From assembly GCA_011053055.1 (NCBI GenBank), contig DRHT01000018.1:1-64000 (forward strand): a stretch of 64,000 bases of DNA. The letters run 5' to 3'. The stretch is from Halopseudomonas sabulinigri. Its GTDB lineage: Bacteria; Pseudomonadota; Gammaproteobacteria; Pseudomonadales; Pseudomonadaceae. The first letter of the stretch is position 1. Every line of letters begins with the position of its first letter. The notes below the pieces were generated by a model. It had not been told where the DNA came from and made no database searches. It saw only the letters and a list, made by a program, of their open reading frames with translations. Of this stretch, positions 32,034-40,632 are shown piece after piece. The position numbers and the translations under genes were made by a program.

Positions 32034-32816
32034 ATGAGCGTCAAGCAACTGTTCGATATGACCGGCAAGGTCGCCCTGATCACCGGCGGTACCAAAGGCC
32101 TTGGCCTGCAGATGGCAGAAGCCTTTGGCGAGCAGGGTGCCAAGGTGTTCATCAGTGCGCGTAATGCAGCGGAGATCGAAGCCGTAGTGGCCGATCTGAA
32201 GCAGAAAGGTATTGAAGCAGCGGGTGTTGCCTGCGATCTGGGTAAGCTGGACAGCAACCCGGTCAAGACGCTGGTAGATGCCGCAGAAGCCGCCTTTGGT
32301 ACTGTTGATGTACTGGTCAACAATGCCGGTACTACTTGGGGCCAGCCAGCAGAAGAACACAGCTATGAAGGCTGGCAGAAAGTGATGACCTTGAACGTTG
32401 ACGTTTGTTTCCTGGTTGCCCAGGAAGTGGCGCGCCGCTTCATGATTCCGCGTCAGTCCGGCAAGATCATCAACATTGCCTCTATTGCTGGCTTTAAGGG
32501 TAATCGTGCCAACTCCGGTATTCACACCGTGGCCTATAACACCAGTAAAGCAGCGGCGATCAACCTGACGCGCGCACTGGCTGGCGAATGGGGTCAGTAC
32601 AACATCAACGTGAACGCGATCTGCCCGGGTTACTTCCCAACCAAGATGGCCAAGGGGCTGGAAAAAGTAACCGAGTTGATCAAACAGGGCACTCCGCTCG
32701 GTCGTATTGGTGGCGAAGAAGACATCAAGGGCGCAGCCGTATTTTTGGCCTGCGAGGCATCACGCCACGTGACGGGTCAGGCGTTGGCTGTTGACGGTGG
32801 TAACTCGGTAGTCTGA
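32034..32816 (+). CDS. Short-chain dehydrogenase/reductase (SDR)
   Basis: Classical NAD(P)-dependent SDR of 260 residues. Cofactor motif TGGTKGLG at 17-24, NNAG near residue 97, the catalytic Ser of NIASIAG, and Y168-x-x-x-K172 (YNTSK). The C-terminal half has NVNAICPGYFPTKM and the tail VTGQALAVDGGNSVV. The insertion GNRANSGIHTV before the catalytic Tyr is a less usual stretch. Overall it resembles gluconate 5-dehydrogenase/RhlG-like members, but the substrate cannot be inferred. Its 5' region is set by the neighbouring 161-bp mobile element. Confidence 0.85.
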   Translation: MSVKQLFDMTGKVALITGGTKGLGLQMAEAFGEQGAKVFISARNAAEIEAVVADLKQKGIEAAGVACDLGKLDSNPVKTLVDAAEAAFGTVDVLVNNAGTTWGQPAEEHSYEGWQKVMTLNVDVCFLVAQEVARRFMIPRQSGKIINIASIAGFKGNRANSGIHTVAYNTSKAAAINLTRALAGEWGQYNINVNAICPGYFPTKMAKGLEKVTELIKQGTPLGRIGGEEDIKGAAVFLACEASRHVTGQALAVDGGNSVV

Positions 32817-32854
32817 GACTGCGGGGCGGCGCAATGCAGCCCCACTCAATGCAG

Positions 32855-33295
32855 TTAATCCAGGCCGTTGGCCAATTGGCTAGCGGCTTGCTGTACCTGC
32901 TCTTGATGATCCCGTTCCAAGGTTTCCATCAGACGTGAATGCAGTTTGCGTTCTGCGGCGCTCAGCTGTTTCCAGCCTGAGTGGGTGGGGATATGCGCGG
33001 TCTGATCATAGATTTCTGTGAAAATCGCCAGGTCAAGATCTTCGCGTCGCGGGCCTGCGTAGTTGTCGAGCAGCACCTTGATGCGAATCGAGCCTTCAAT
33101 CAGCGGAACCTGTCCATTTAGCAGGCTTTGGGCGATGAGCTGAATGTCTTTTGCCAAGCGCTCGTTGCGCTCATTCTCTTGCGCCTGCCGTTCGGTACGG
33201 ATGCGCCAAACCCGGCGCCATAGCGTCAAGGCGTAGCAGGTCAAAGCGGCAATGATGATGAGTCCAGCGAGTAGTAGCCAGTGTTGCATTTGCAT
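32855..33295 (-). CDS. DUF2489 family membrane-anchored protein
   Basis: 146 residues with one N-terminal membrane helix (WLLLAGLIIIAALTCYALTLW) and a charged, helical cytoplasmic domain. NGQVPLIEGSIRIKVLLDNY and FTEIYDQTAHIPTHSGWKQL are the patterns I associate with DUF2489, a family of unknown function common in Gammaproteobacteria. The start lies five bases after the stop of the upstream LEA-type lipoprotein gene, so the two are probably one transcript. Confidence 0.75.
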   Translation of the reverse strand: MQMQHWLLLAGLIIIAALTCYALTLWRRVWRIRTERQAQENERNERLAKDIQLIAQSLLNGQVPLIEGSIRIKVLLDNYAGPRREDLDLAIFTEIYDQTAHIPTHSGWKQLSAAERKLHSRLMETLERDHQEQVQQAASQLANGLD

Positions 33296-33300
33296 AGTTT

Positions 33301-33771
33301 TCAGAAACTCAGTTGAGAGGGCTCCAGTGTCCCTTCTTCTTTCAAATTGATGTTGGGAGCGAGAAATAGCCCAGTGCTGATATGGCCTTCAATCCGATAC
33401 GTGACCGACTGCTGCTTGTCGACCAACTTGACCAGATCTGCCAGGTGGCGCCATAAATTGGAACGTACCTCCAGCTCGAAGGTTTCTGAGCCATAGGGCG
33501 GAACGTCAAATACATTGTTGCTGACGCCGGTGGCCAGGCGCATGTCATTCAAATAGACCTGATATTGCATGCCACGAATAGGTAATGCTTTGCTGTTGGG
33601 GTTGTCTACTCGCAGCTTGAGCCGAAAGGACTGTTCCCACAGGTTTGATTTGAGCATTTCTACATTGGCTAAACTGACATCTGGTTTGCTGTACGACGGT
33701 ATGAACATGGCGCAACCGTGCAACAACAGGCTAGACATCAGCACCAGTATTCCCAGTGCACGCGACTTCAT
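33301..33771 (-). CDS. LEA type 2 (WHy domain) lipoprotein
   Basis: 156 residues with a lipoprotein signal: the lipobox LLHGC places the lipidated Cys at residue 20, followed by Ala, which favours the outer membrane. The mature part is a single LEA14/WHy beta-sandwich (FRLKLRVDNPNSKALPIRGMQY, VPPYGSETFELEV). Such proteins are common in Pseudomonas, and their role (stress or envelope maintenance) is not established. First gene of the two-gene unit with the DUF2489 gene. Confidence 0.85.
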   Translation of the reverse strand: MKSRALGILVLMSSLLLHGCAMFIPSYSKPDVSLANVEMLKSNLWEQSFRLKLRVDNPNSKALPIRGMQYQVYLNDMRLATGVSNNVFDVPPYGSETFELEVRSNLWRHLADLVKLVDKQQSVTYRIEGHISTGLFLAPNINLKEEGTLEPSQLSF

Positions 33772-33872
33772 GGTCTCCCTCCGCGGTAGGCACCTGCTGA
33801 CTTATAAGTGGAGTTGTCGATCAGCCTAGGTCGGACCATACTAACCTTAATTGACGTACAGGGAGTGACAAG

Positions 33873-34415
33873 ATGGCCCGTTTCGAGATTGTTTTTCAAG
33901 GAAAAGTGCAGCCCGGCATACCCGAAGATCAGGCGCGTGCGCGCATCGGTCAGTTGTTTCAGGTTGCTGGCGAACAACTGGATGCGTTGTTTTCCGGTCG
34001 GCGGATTGTGATCAAGCAGGGGCTGGATGAAGAGGCCGCGGCCAAGTATCGCGCTGCCATCGAGCGGGCTGGCGCTTTGTGTAGCATTGACCCGATGGAT
34101 GCGCCCGAGGCTCCGGCGGCTGAGCCTAGCCAGCCAATACCTGTGCAGCAGCCAGGTACGACTAACGATTCCCATGGTAAACGCTTAGTACCACGTGATG
34201 AATATATGGCTGCTTTTGCTGATGTTGAAGCGCCGGATTTCGAGATCGCTCCGCTCGGCGCAGACTTGCAGGATGAGTATGCTGATGTGACGCCCCTGCC
34301 GATTGATCTGAGCGCGTTGAGTCTGGCGCCAGCGGGCAGTGATATGGGTGAGCTAAAGCGAGAGGTGCCGGATATTGTGCCCGATATCAGCCATCTTAAG
34401 CTGCAGGACGAATGA
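33873..34415 (+). CDS. Conserved hypothetical acidic protein
   Basis: 180 residues, start preceded by GGGAGTG. The N-terminal ~70 residues (MARFEIVFQGKVQPGIPEDQ, then QLFQVAGEQLDALFSGRRIVIKQGLDEEAAAKYRAAIERAGA) form a small alpha/beta domain that I recall at the N-terminus of several gamma-proteobacterial proteins, including some with membrane domains. The remaining half is Pro/Ala/Asp/Glu rich and probably disordered, with no membrane helix. Function unknown. Confidence 0.7.
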   Translation: MARFEIVFQGKVQPGIPEDQARARIGQLFQVAGEQLDALFSGRRIVIKQGLDEEAAAKYRAAIERAGALCSIDPMDAPEAPAAEPSQPIPVQQPGTTNDSHGKRLVPRDEYMAAFADVEAPDFEIAPLGADLQDEYADVTPLPIDLSALSLAPAGSDMGELKREVPDIVPDISHLKLQDE

Positions 34416-34442
34416 AGGTTTTAATAGTGTGTTGGTGATCTA

Positions 34443-34928
34443 CTAAAGCGAGCAACACTGTTTGAATTTGCGTCCAGAACCGCAGGGGCAAGGCTCGTTG
34501 CGACCGGCCTTAATCAGATGATTGGGGTCGATGAAGTACCAGCGATCGCTGATCCGTTTGAAGTCTGAACACTCGCGATGGCTATGTTTGCTGCCATCCG
34601 GGTCAGCCCAGTGCGCGCTAAAGGTAACTTGAGCACGGTTGCCGCCCGCCACATCCTTTACTGTTTCAACTTCCAGGCCAAGCCAGCGACTTTGCTCGCT
34701 CCAGGCCCGCATCTGTGCTGCTTCCAACTGCGCCTGCTGAGCGGGCAGCGTGGTGGCAATCAAATAGTCAATCAGCCCCAAAGTGTAAGCGCAGTAGCGT
34801 GAGCGCATCAGCAGCTCAGCACTGGCGGCCGGGGTACCCTGGTGTAGCGGTTGGCAACAATTGTCATAGCGTACGCTGCTGCAGCAAGGGCAGTTATCGG
34901 TGCCGCTGATCATTACCGAGCTTGGCAT
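34443..34928 (-). CDS. ychJ: YchJ family SEC-C motif protein
   Basis: 161 residues from the ATG at 34928 (GTG at 34937 and ATG at 34913 are alternatives). The N-terminal Cys cluster [16 protein letters not shown] and the C-terminal SEC-C zinc-binding motif [14 protein letters not shown] frame an NTF2-like domain ([20 protein letters not shown], WHxS-like ending DRWYFIDP), the layout of the YchJ family. No enzymatic function is known. It starts two bases after the stop of the DUF6231 gene and is probably co-transcribed. Confidence 0.88.
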   Translation of the reverse strand: MPSSVMISGTDNCPCCSSVRYDNCCQPLHQGTPAASAELLMRSRYCAYTLGLIDYLIATTLPAQQAQLEAAQMRAWSEQSRWLGLEVETVKDVAGGNRAQVTFSAHWADPDGSKHSHRECSDFKRISDRWYFIDPNHLIKAGRNEPCPCGSGRKFKQCCSL

Positions 34929-34930
34929 GC

Positions 34931-35428
34931 TTACCACCAGTACTTGTCGAACATCTCGGGATTGGCCCAGTACTTATTATTCAGCCAGTCCGGGACCTGT
35001 TTGTAATCGGCTAGATCATAGGTATACAGCGCTAGCGAGCGGTCATTAATGCTGTCGTTCTGGGTAAAGCTGGCGTGACGCTGCAGCGCCAAGGCAAAAA
35101 AGTCGTTTTCCTGCCAATCCAAGGTTTGTGACAAGTCGACCAGTAACGCCAGTCGGCTGGCTGACAGGTTGCGCAGTCCCGCTAGTAGTTCTACCCCTAC
35201 GCGCTGGGGTAGGTGCTCCAGCTGGTCGGCTATGATCGCTAGATCATAGCGCTGGTTGGCGAGTTCTGCCGGTAGTGGAACCTGGTTGCTGGTCACCAGC
35301 TGCGTTTCGGGGTGATCCGCACAAAAAACCTCAACCGCCGGCACCCGCGATTGGCTGACGCAGAGCAGCCGGGCAGGCTGGTAGTGTTCCAGAATGCTCA
35401 GCAGGGTAGCGTTGGGGGTAGCCGACAT
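34931..35428 (-). CDS. DUF6231 family protein
   Basis: 165 residues. The central part has a Rossmann-like, methyltransferase-resembling pattern ([44 protein letters not shown]) but no clear SAM-binding GxGxG. The C-terminal [10 protein letters not shown] tail is the part by which I recognise a Pseudomonas family usually listed as DUF6231. It is divergent from dinG with 128 bases between starts and upstream of ychJ. Function unknown. Confidence 0.7.
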   Translation of the reverse strand: MSATPNATLLSILEHYQPARLLCVSQSRVPAVEVFCADHPETQLVTSNQVPLPAELANQRYDLAIIADQLEHLPQRVGVELLAGLRNLSASRLALLVDLSQTLDWQENDFFALALQRHASFTQNDSINDRSLALYTYDLADYKQVPDWLNNKYWANPEMFDKYWW

Positions 35429-35556
35429 GGGTTTCCTCAGATGGAAGGATAAAGAGTTTGCAGGAGGCTAGAGCCTGTTGCTGAAGGATGCAAGCCTGTT
35501 GGCAGTCGGTTGCCGGCCGGTTCAATGTTATCATTACCGGCTAGCCCGGAGCCCGC

Positions 35557-37692
35557 ATGCTGAACGATGAACTCAAAGGTCAGATTCAAACGGCCTACCG
35601 TACTTTTCTCGAAAATAAATCCCTGAAGCCGCGCTATGGCCAACGGGTGATGATTGCCGAGGTGGCCAAGTTGTTTGGTGGCGTCACGCTCGATGATGAT
35701 GGTCATCGCGATGGCGACCCCGCTGTGGCGGCGATTGAGGCGGGCACCGGTACCGGTAAGACCGTGGCCTATTGTCTGGCGGCCATTCCAATTGCCAAGT
35801 ATCTGGGCAAACCGTTGGTGATTTCCACCGCCACGGTCGCGTTGCAGGAACAGATTGTACTTAAGGATCTGCCCGATATTCAGCGCAACTCTGGCCTGCA
35901 GTTTGGCTTTTCGCTGGCCAAAGGGCGCGGGCGTTATGTCTGCCTGTCCAAACTCGACAACCTGTTGCGGGAAAATCAGTCGGCCGCGGATCAGCAGCAA
36001 ATATTTGCTGACGAAGGCTTTAATCTGGACGTTGATGAAGCGGGCCTGAAGCTCTATACGCGGATGGTCGAGGCGCTTGGTGGCAACAAGTGGGATGGTG
36101 AGCGCGATTCCTGGCCGGAAGCGCTGGAGGATCAGGATTGGTCGCGCTTGACCACTGATCATATCCAGTGCAGCAATCGCCGTTGCGGACACTTTCAACA
36201 ATGTGTGTTCTACAAGGCGCGTGAGGGAGTACAAAAAGTTGACGTGATCGTGACTAACCACGATCTGGTGCTGGCCGACTTGGCGCTTGGCGGCGGTGCG
36301 ATCCTGCCAGACCCACGTGATTGTCTGTATATCTTTGACGAAGCCCACCACCTGCCCGACAAAGCCATCTCGCATTTTGCCCATAATACCCGACTGCATG
36401 CGACTGCCGACTGGCTGGAGCAGCTCGATAAAAATCTCAGCAAGCTGTTGGCCCAGCATCCCTTGCCGGGCGAGTTGGGACGAATGTTGGAAAAAGTGCC
36501 GCAAGAAGCCCGGGAGCTGAAGCCGCATCAACAGTTTATGCAGCAGGCGATGGGCGATGTGGCGGACTTCTCCAGCACCGAAGATCTGCGCGGCAACGTA
36601 CGCCCGCAACACCGCTTTGAGCACGGCGTAGTGCCGCAAGAACTGGTGGATATGGGTCTGGAGCTCAAGGCCGGGTTTGGCCGCATCACTGACTTGCTAC
36701 AACGCCTGGTCGATATGCTGAAAGAGGCGATGGATGGCGAAACCACTATTGGCGTTTCCGAATCCCAGGCTGAAGAATGGTACCCGCTGTTTGGTGTGTT
36801 GCTGGCGCGTTCCGAGGCCAATTGGACGTTGTGGACGCAATTCTGTTTGCAAGACCCGGAAGGCAAGCCTCCCACCGCGCGTTGGCTGACGCTAACAGAA
36901 ACCAGTGATATTGAAGTGCACGTCAGCCCCATTTTGGCCGCCGACACCTTGCGGCAATATCTATGGCATAGCGCCTTCGCTGCGCTGGCAACGTCGGCGA
37001 CGTTGACGGCATTGGGTAAATTTGATCGGTTTAGTCACCGGGCTGGCTTGCCAAGGAGCGCGGTATGCACGCTGGCGCCGAGCCCTTTCAAACATGGCGA
37101 AGCGGGCGTGTTGCGGGTACCGAATCATGGCGCGGACCCACGCGATAGCGCTGGCCATAGCGCATCGATTATCGAGCATCTGCCGGCGATCCTGGCTGAT
37201 GAACGTGGCAGTCTGGTGCTTTACTCCTCGCGCAAACAGATGCAGGAGGTGTACGCCGGCATGCCCACAGCTTTCCGCGAACGCATCTTGATGCAAGGCG
37301 ATCTCTCTAAGCAGGAGCTGATTCGGCAGCATCGCAGCAGAGTAGATAAGGACCAGCCAAGCGTCATTTTCGGTTTGGCCAGTTTTGCCGAGGGTGTCGA
37401 CTTACCGGGCAAGTACTGCGAACACGTGGTGATTGCCAAGATCCCCTTTGCGGTACCCGATGATCCAGTCGAAGCGGCGTTGGCTGAGTGGATTGAGAAA
37501 AATGGCGGGAATCCCTTTATGGAAATCGCCGTGCCGGATGCCAGTCTGCGATTAATTCAGGCCTGCGGTCGGCTGCTGCGTACCGAGCAGGACACGGGCA
37601 CTATTACGGTTCTGGATCGCAGGCTGGTGACTCAGCGTTATGGTAAAGCGATTCTTAAGGCGCTACCGCCGTTCCGGCAGGAAATTGATTGA
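35557..37692 (+). CDS. dinG: ATP-dependent DNA helicase DinG
   Basis: XPD-like superfamily 2 helicase, 5'-3', that resolves R-loops and forks. The product has 711 residues. Walker A is EAGTGTGKT near residue 70, and the iron-sulfur cluster cysteines are visible as RYVC and as CSNRRC-GHFQQC; the DEAH box reads FDEAHHL. The C-terminal helicase domain contains LYSSRKQM and QACGRLLRTEQDTGTITVLDRR. No LexA box is apparent in the 128-base divergent spacer. Confidence 0.96.
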   Translation: MLNDELKGQIQTAYRTFLENKSLKPRYGQRVMIAEVAKLFGGVTLDDDGHRDGDPAVAAIEAGTGTGKTVAYCLAAIPIAKYLGKPLVISTATVALQEQIVLKDLPDIQRNSGLQFGFSLAKGRGRYVCLSKLDNLLRENQSAADQQQIFADEGFNLDVDEAGLKLYTRMVEALGGNKWDGERDSWPEALEDQDWSRLTTDHIQCSNRRCGHFQQCVFYKAREGVQKVDVIVTNHDLVLADLALGGGAILPDPRDCLYIFDEAHHLPDKAISHFAHNTRLHATADWLEQLDKNLSKLLAQHPLPGELGRMLEKVPQEARELKPHQQFMQQAMGDVADFSSTEDLRGNVRPQHRFEHGVVPQELVDMGLELKAGFGRITDLLQRLVDMLKEAMDGETTIGVSESQAEEWYPLFGVLLARSEANWTLWTQFCLQDPEGKPPTARWLTLTETSDIEVHVSPILAADTLRQYLWHSAFAALATSATLTALGKFDRFSHRAGLPRSAVCTLAPSPFKHGEAGVLRVPNHGADPRDSAGHSASIIEHLPAILADERGSLVLYSSRKQMQEVYAGMPTAFRERILMQGDLSKQELIRQHRSRVDKDQPSVIFGLASFAEGVDLPGKYCEHVVIAKIPFAVPDDPVEAALAEWIEKNGGNPFMEIAVPDASLRLIQACGRLLRTEQDTGTITVLDRRLVTQRYGKAILKALPPFRQEID

Positions 37693-37823
37693 GCGGTAGC
37701 CCGACGCCACGTCATCAATCCGCTCGATAGCAGTTCGACGAGCTGCTTTATGGTCGCTGCATTTGTTGGCGCGAGCGGCTTAAATGGCAGCACAACAACA
37801 CATCGACTGAGGAAGAACCGTTC

Positions 37824-38996
37824 ATGAGCAATGTTCAAGGCTATTTTGATCCGCGCTTCGAGCGCGTTCGCGAGTTGTTTGCTGAGCAGCAACAGGACGA
37901 ACAGGCGCGCGGCGCAGCGCTCTGCGTGACCGTGGGCGGCGATACCGTGTTGGACCTTTGGCAGGGTGTGACGGATAAGGAAAATCAGCAGGTTTGGGAA
38001 CAGGACACCTTGGTCAACGTGTTCTCCTGTACCAAGCCGCTAGGTGCGGTGGCGTTGCTGCAGCAGGTTGCGGCTGGCCGCATTGAATTGGATGCGCCGC
38101 TTGCTGAGGTCTGGCCGGAATTTGCTCAAGCGGGCAAACAAGGTATTACTCTGCGTCAGGTGTTAAGCCACCGTTCAGGCCTCTCGGCCATTGCCAAGGC
38201 GTTGCCGCCAGAGGCGCTGTTTGACTGGTCTACTATGAGTGCTGCGCTGGCGGAGCAGGCGCCTTGGTGGGAGCCAGGCACGGCACATGGCTACGCACCT
38301 GTCACCTATGCTTGGCTGCTCGGCGAACCGTTATCGCGGCTGACCAATGAAAGCCCAGGCAACTATATACAGCAGCATATCTGTGCGCCATTGGGGATGG
38401 ATTTTCATGTTGGTGTGCCGGATCAGGATCTTGCGCGCATCGCGCATGTATCACGCTTGCGTAACCAGTCTGGCGATGAGGGCGCGCGTAAACTCTTTGC
38501 CGCCATGGGTGAACCCGAAGGGCTAACAGCCAAAGCCTTCGGCAACCCTGTCAGCATGATGACCAGCACCAACAAGCGTGAGTGGCAGCAGGCGGAAATT
38601 TTGTCTGCCAACGGCACCGGTAATGCCCGTTCACTGGCACGTTTCTGGCAGCTGCTAGCCCACGGTGGCGAGCTGGATGGGGTCAAGTTGCTGGACTCTG
38701 AGCTGGTTTCCCTGATGCAGCAGGAGCACAGCCAGGGGCAGGACCGCACATTGCTGTGCCCAACGCGCTTCGGGCTCGGTGTGATGCTGGAGCAAGATGC
38801 TCCCGGCGGCGGTTTTGGCATGGGCCCGCAAGCCTTTGGTCATCCGGGCGCTGGCGGATCTCTGGGATTTTGTGATCCCGAGGCGAAAGTGGGATTTGGC
38901 TATGTCACCAACACCATGGGGCCCTATGTGTTGATGGATCCGCGTGCATTGGCGCTTAGCCAGGCAGTGCATGATTGTCTGCGGAAACTTGACTGA
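37824..38996 (+). CDS. Beta-lactamase-fold serine hydrolase (esterase family VIII-like)
   Basis: 390-residue serine hydrolase without signal peptide, therefore cytoplasmic. The active-site SxxK is S68-C-T-K71 and the second motif, Y-x-N in class C enzymes, reads Y157-A-P here, as in family VIII carboxylesterases such as EstB. The third motif appears as GHPGAGGSLGF. A true beta-lactamase role is unlikely given the lack of export. 131 bases upstream have no gene. Natural substrate unknown. Confidence 0.85.
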   Translation: MSNVQGYFDPRFERVRELFAEQQQDEQARGAALCVTVGGDTVLDLWQGVTDKENQQVWEQDTLVNVFSCTKPLGAVALLQQVAAGRIELDAPLAEVWPEFAQAGKQGITLRQVLSHRSGLSAIAKALPPEALFDWSTMSAALAEQAPWWEPGTAHGYAPVTYAWLLGEPLSRLTNESPGNYIQQHICAPLGMDFHVGVPDQDLARIAHVSRLRNQSGDEGARKLFAAMGEPEGLTAKAFGNPVSMMTSTNKREWQQAEILSANGTGNARSLARFWQLLAHGGELDGVKLLDSELVSLMQQEHSQGQDRTLLCPTRFGLGVMLEQDAPGGGFGMGPQAFGHPGAGGSLGFCDPEAKVGFGYVTNTMGPYVLMDPRALALSQAVHDCLRKLD

Positions 38997-39083
38997 AGGC
39001 TGCGGCAGGTCAATGCCGTCAGCCTTGTGGATGCTAGGCTGAGCAGATATTGATGAGACACACGCTTACGAGGAATTGAGCTG

Positions 39084-39725
39084 ATGAAACCCACTATTGC
39101 TGATCTGCGTCGTGACTATACGCGTGACGGATTGACCGAGGCGCAGGCTCCAGTGGAGCCGCATGTGCTCTTTTCCACCTGGTTTGCCCAAGCGGTCGAA
39201 ATTGAAACGACTGAAGCTAACGCAATGATGCTGGCGACAGTCGATTCAGCAGGGCAGCCGCATCTGCGCACGCTATTGCTCAAAGGTTTTGATGAGCGTG
39301 GTTTCGTATTTTTCACCAATTACCAGAGCGCCAAGGGTGAGCAGCTTTCGGCGCAGCCGCTGGCCGCCATGAGTTTCTGGTGGCATGACCTGGAGCGCCA
39401 GGTGCGTATTGAGGGGATGGTGGAGCAGGTGAGCCCCGAGGAGTCTGACGCCTACTTTCACAGTCGGCCCATGGGTAGCCGTTTGGGGGCCTGGACTTCA
39501 CCCCAGAGTGAGGTGATTGCCGGGCGCGAGGTGTTGGAGCAGCGTTTGGCTGCCCTCGAAATTCAATACGCCGAGCAGCAACCGCCGCGCCCGCCGCATT
39601 GGGGTGGTTATCGCGTAGTGCCTAGCCTGATCGAATTCTGGCAAGGGCGTTCCAGCCGTTTACACGACCGTCTGTGTTATCGGCTGAAAGCCGGTAATTG
39701 GGTGCTTGAGCGTTTAGCGCCCTGA
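39084..39725 (+). CDS. pdxH: Pyridoxamine 5'-phosphate oxidase
   Basis: FMN enzyme that makes pyridoxal 5'-phosphate from PNP or PMP. The product has 213 residues with [11 protein letters not shown] at the start, [33 protein letters not shown] (FMN and substrate binding), [14 protein letters not shown] and the C-terminal [20 protein letters not shown] with RLAP end, all signature regions. Start follows GAGGAATTGAGC. Monocistronic by appearance. Confidence 0.97.
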   Translation: MKPTIADLRRDYTRDGLTEAQAPVEPHVLFSTWFAQAVEIETTEANAMMLATVDSAGQPHLRTLLLKGFDERGFVFFTNYQSAKGEQLSAQPLAAMSFWWHDLERQVRIEGMVEQVSPEESDAYFHSRPMGSRLGAWTSPQSEVIAGREVLEQRLAALEIQYAEQQPPRPPHWGGYRVVPSLIEFWQGRSSRLHDRLCYRLKAGNWVLERLAP

Positions 39726-39804
39726 TACCGACTGAGCCTTAATTGGCTTGCCGCCTTTCTCTGCTGGCTTTAGTCTGAAGGTCGAAGCCAGTAAAGGAGG
39801 CGTT

Positions 39805-40632
39805 ATGGGCAGGCGAGTCTTTCAGCAGAAAGTAGTCGTAATTACCGGTGGTTGTGCCGGCATCGGCCGCGCTTTGGCTTTACGCTTTGCACAAGCCGGC
39901 GCGCATATCGCCATTCTCGATATTCAGGATGAATCGCTAGTTGCCTTCCGCCAGCAGTTACACGACAAGCTCAACGCCGATGTGATGGCGCTACACTGTG
40001 ATGTGTCTGATGACCAGCAATGTGAGGAGGCGATTGGCCAGGTGGTTGAGCATTTTGGGGGTATTGATCTACTGATCAATAACGCGGGGATTACTCACCG
40101 CAGCGCCTTTGCCGATACCGATCTCGCCGTTTTTCAGCGCGTCATGGCCGTCAATTACTTTGGTGCTGTTAACTGTACGCGGCATGCCTTGCCCAGCTTG
40201 CTGGCACGCGGCGGGCAAGTGATCGGGTTGAGCTCGCTGTCAGCCTTCGCGCCTCTACTTAATCGTGGCGCTTACAATGCGAGTAAGCACGCACTGCATG
40301 GACTGTTTGAAACGCTGCGAATGGAAGTGCGAGGCAAGGGCGTGAATGTGATGCTGGTGACGCCCGGTTTTACCGCAACGGATATTCGTAAAAATGCGTT
40401 GGTGGGTGACGGCTCTATCAATCAGACAGCCATTAACCTGGCTTTCAAAGTCGCCTCGCCAGCGGAAGTGGCAGATGCTATTTATAGCGGTGCATGTAAG
40501 CGTAAGAGGCTGTTGGTGCTGTCGAATGTAGATTGGCTGGCACGGCAATGTGCGCGCTTTTTTCCACGCTTGTTTGAGCGTTGGATGCTGCCGCGTCTTT
40601 CAGGAATCAAGCCCGCGAGAGCCAGCGAGTAA
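39805..40632 (+). CDS. Short-chain dehydrogenase/reductase (SDR)
   Basis: 275 residues from the ATG at 39805, which has an ideal AAAGGAGG Shine-Dalgarno; the frame is open upstream to 39748. Cofactor motif TGGCAGIG at 14-21, NNAG in LLINNAGITHRS, and the catalytic Y157-x-x-x-K161 (YNASK). The C-terminal FPRLFERWMLPRL tail is hydrophobic and basic, suggesting membrane association, as in many SDRs acting on lipids. Its 3' end overlaps the 3' end of the convergent flavoprotein gene by 26 bases. Confidence 0.85.
   Translation: MGRRVFQQKVVVITGGCAGIGRALALRFAQAGAHIAILDIQDESLVAFRQQLHDKLNADVMALHCDVSDDQQCEEAIGQVVEHFGGIDLLINNAGITHRSAFADTDLAVFQRVMAVNYFGAVNCTRHALPSLLARGGQVIGLSSLSAFAPLLNRGAYNASKHALHGLFETLRMEVRGKGVNVMLVTPGFTATDIRKNALVGDGSINQTAINLAFKVASPAEVADAIYSGACKRKRLLVLSNVDWLARQCARFFPRLFERWMLPRLSGIKPARASE

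Noticed and set aside
31844-32323. Minus-strand open frame running through the 161-bp element into the SDR gene
   Set aside because: It crosses the element border and lies antisense to the SDR's conserved cofactor-binding region; no transposase-like residues are present.
35429-35556. LexA box before dinG
   Set aside because: Two CTGT half-sites occur but neither has ACAG at the right distance.
35437-36639. Minus-strand open frame of 400 codons opposite dinG
   Set aside because: Antisense to the helicase and iron-sulfur domains of DinG, with no recognisable protein features or ribosome binding site.
37824-38996. Antibiotic-resistance beta-lactamase
   Set aside because: No signal peptide, Y-A-P in place of Y-x-N and the overall pattern of family VIII esterases argue against a periplasmic beta-lactamase.
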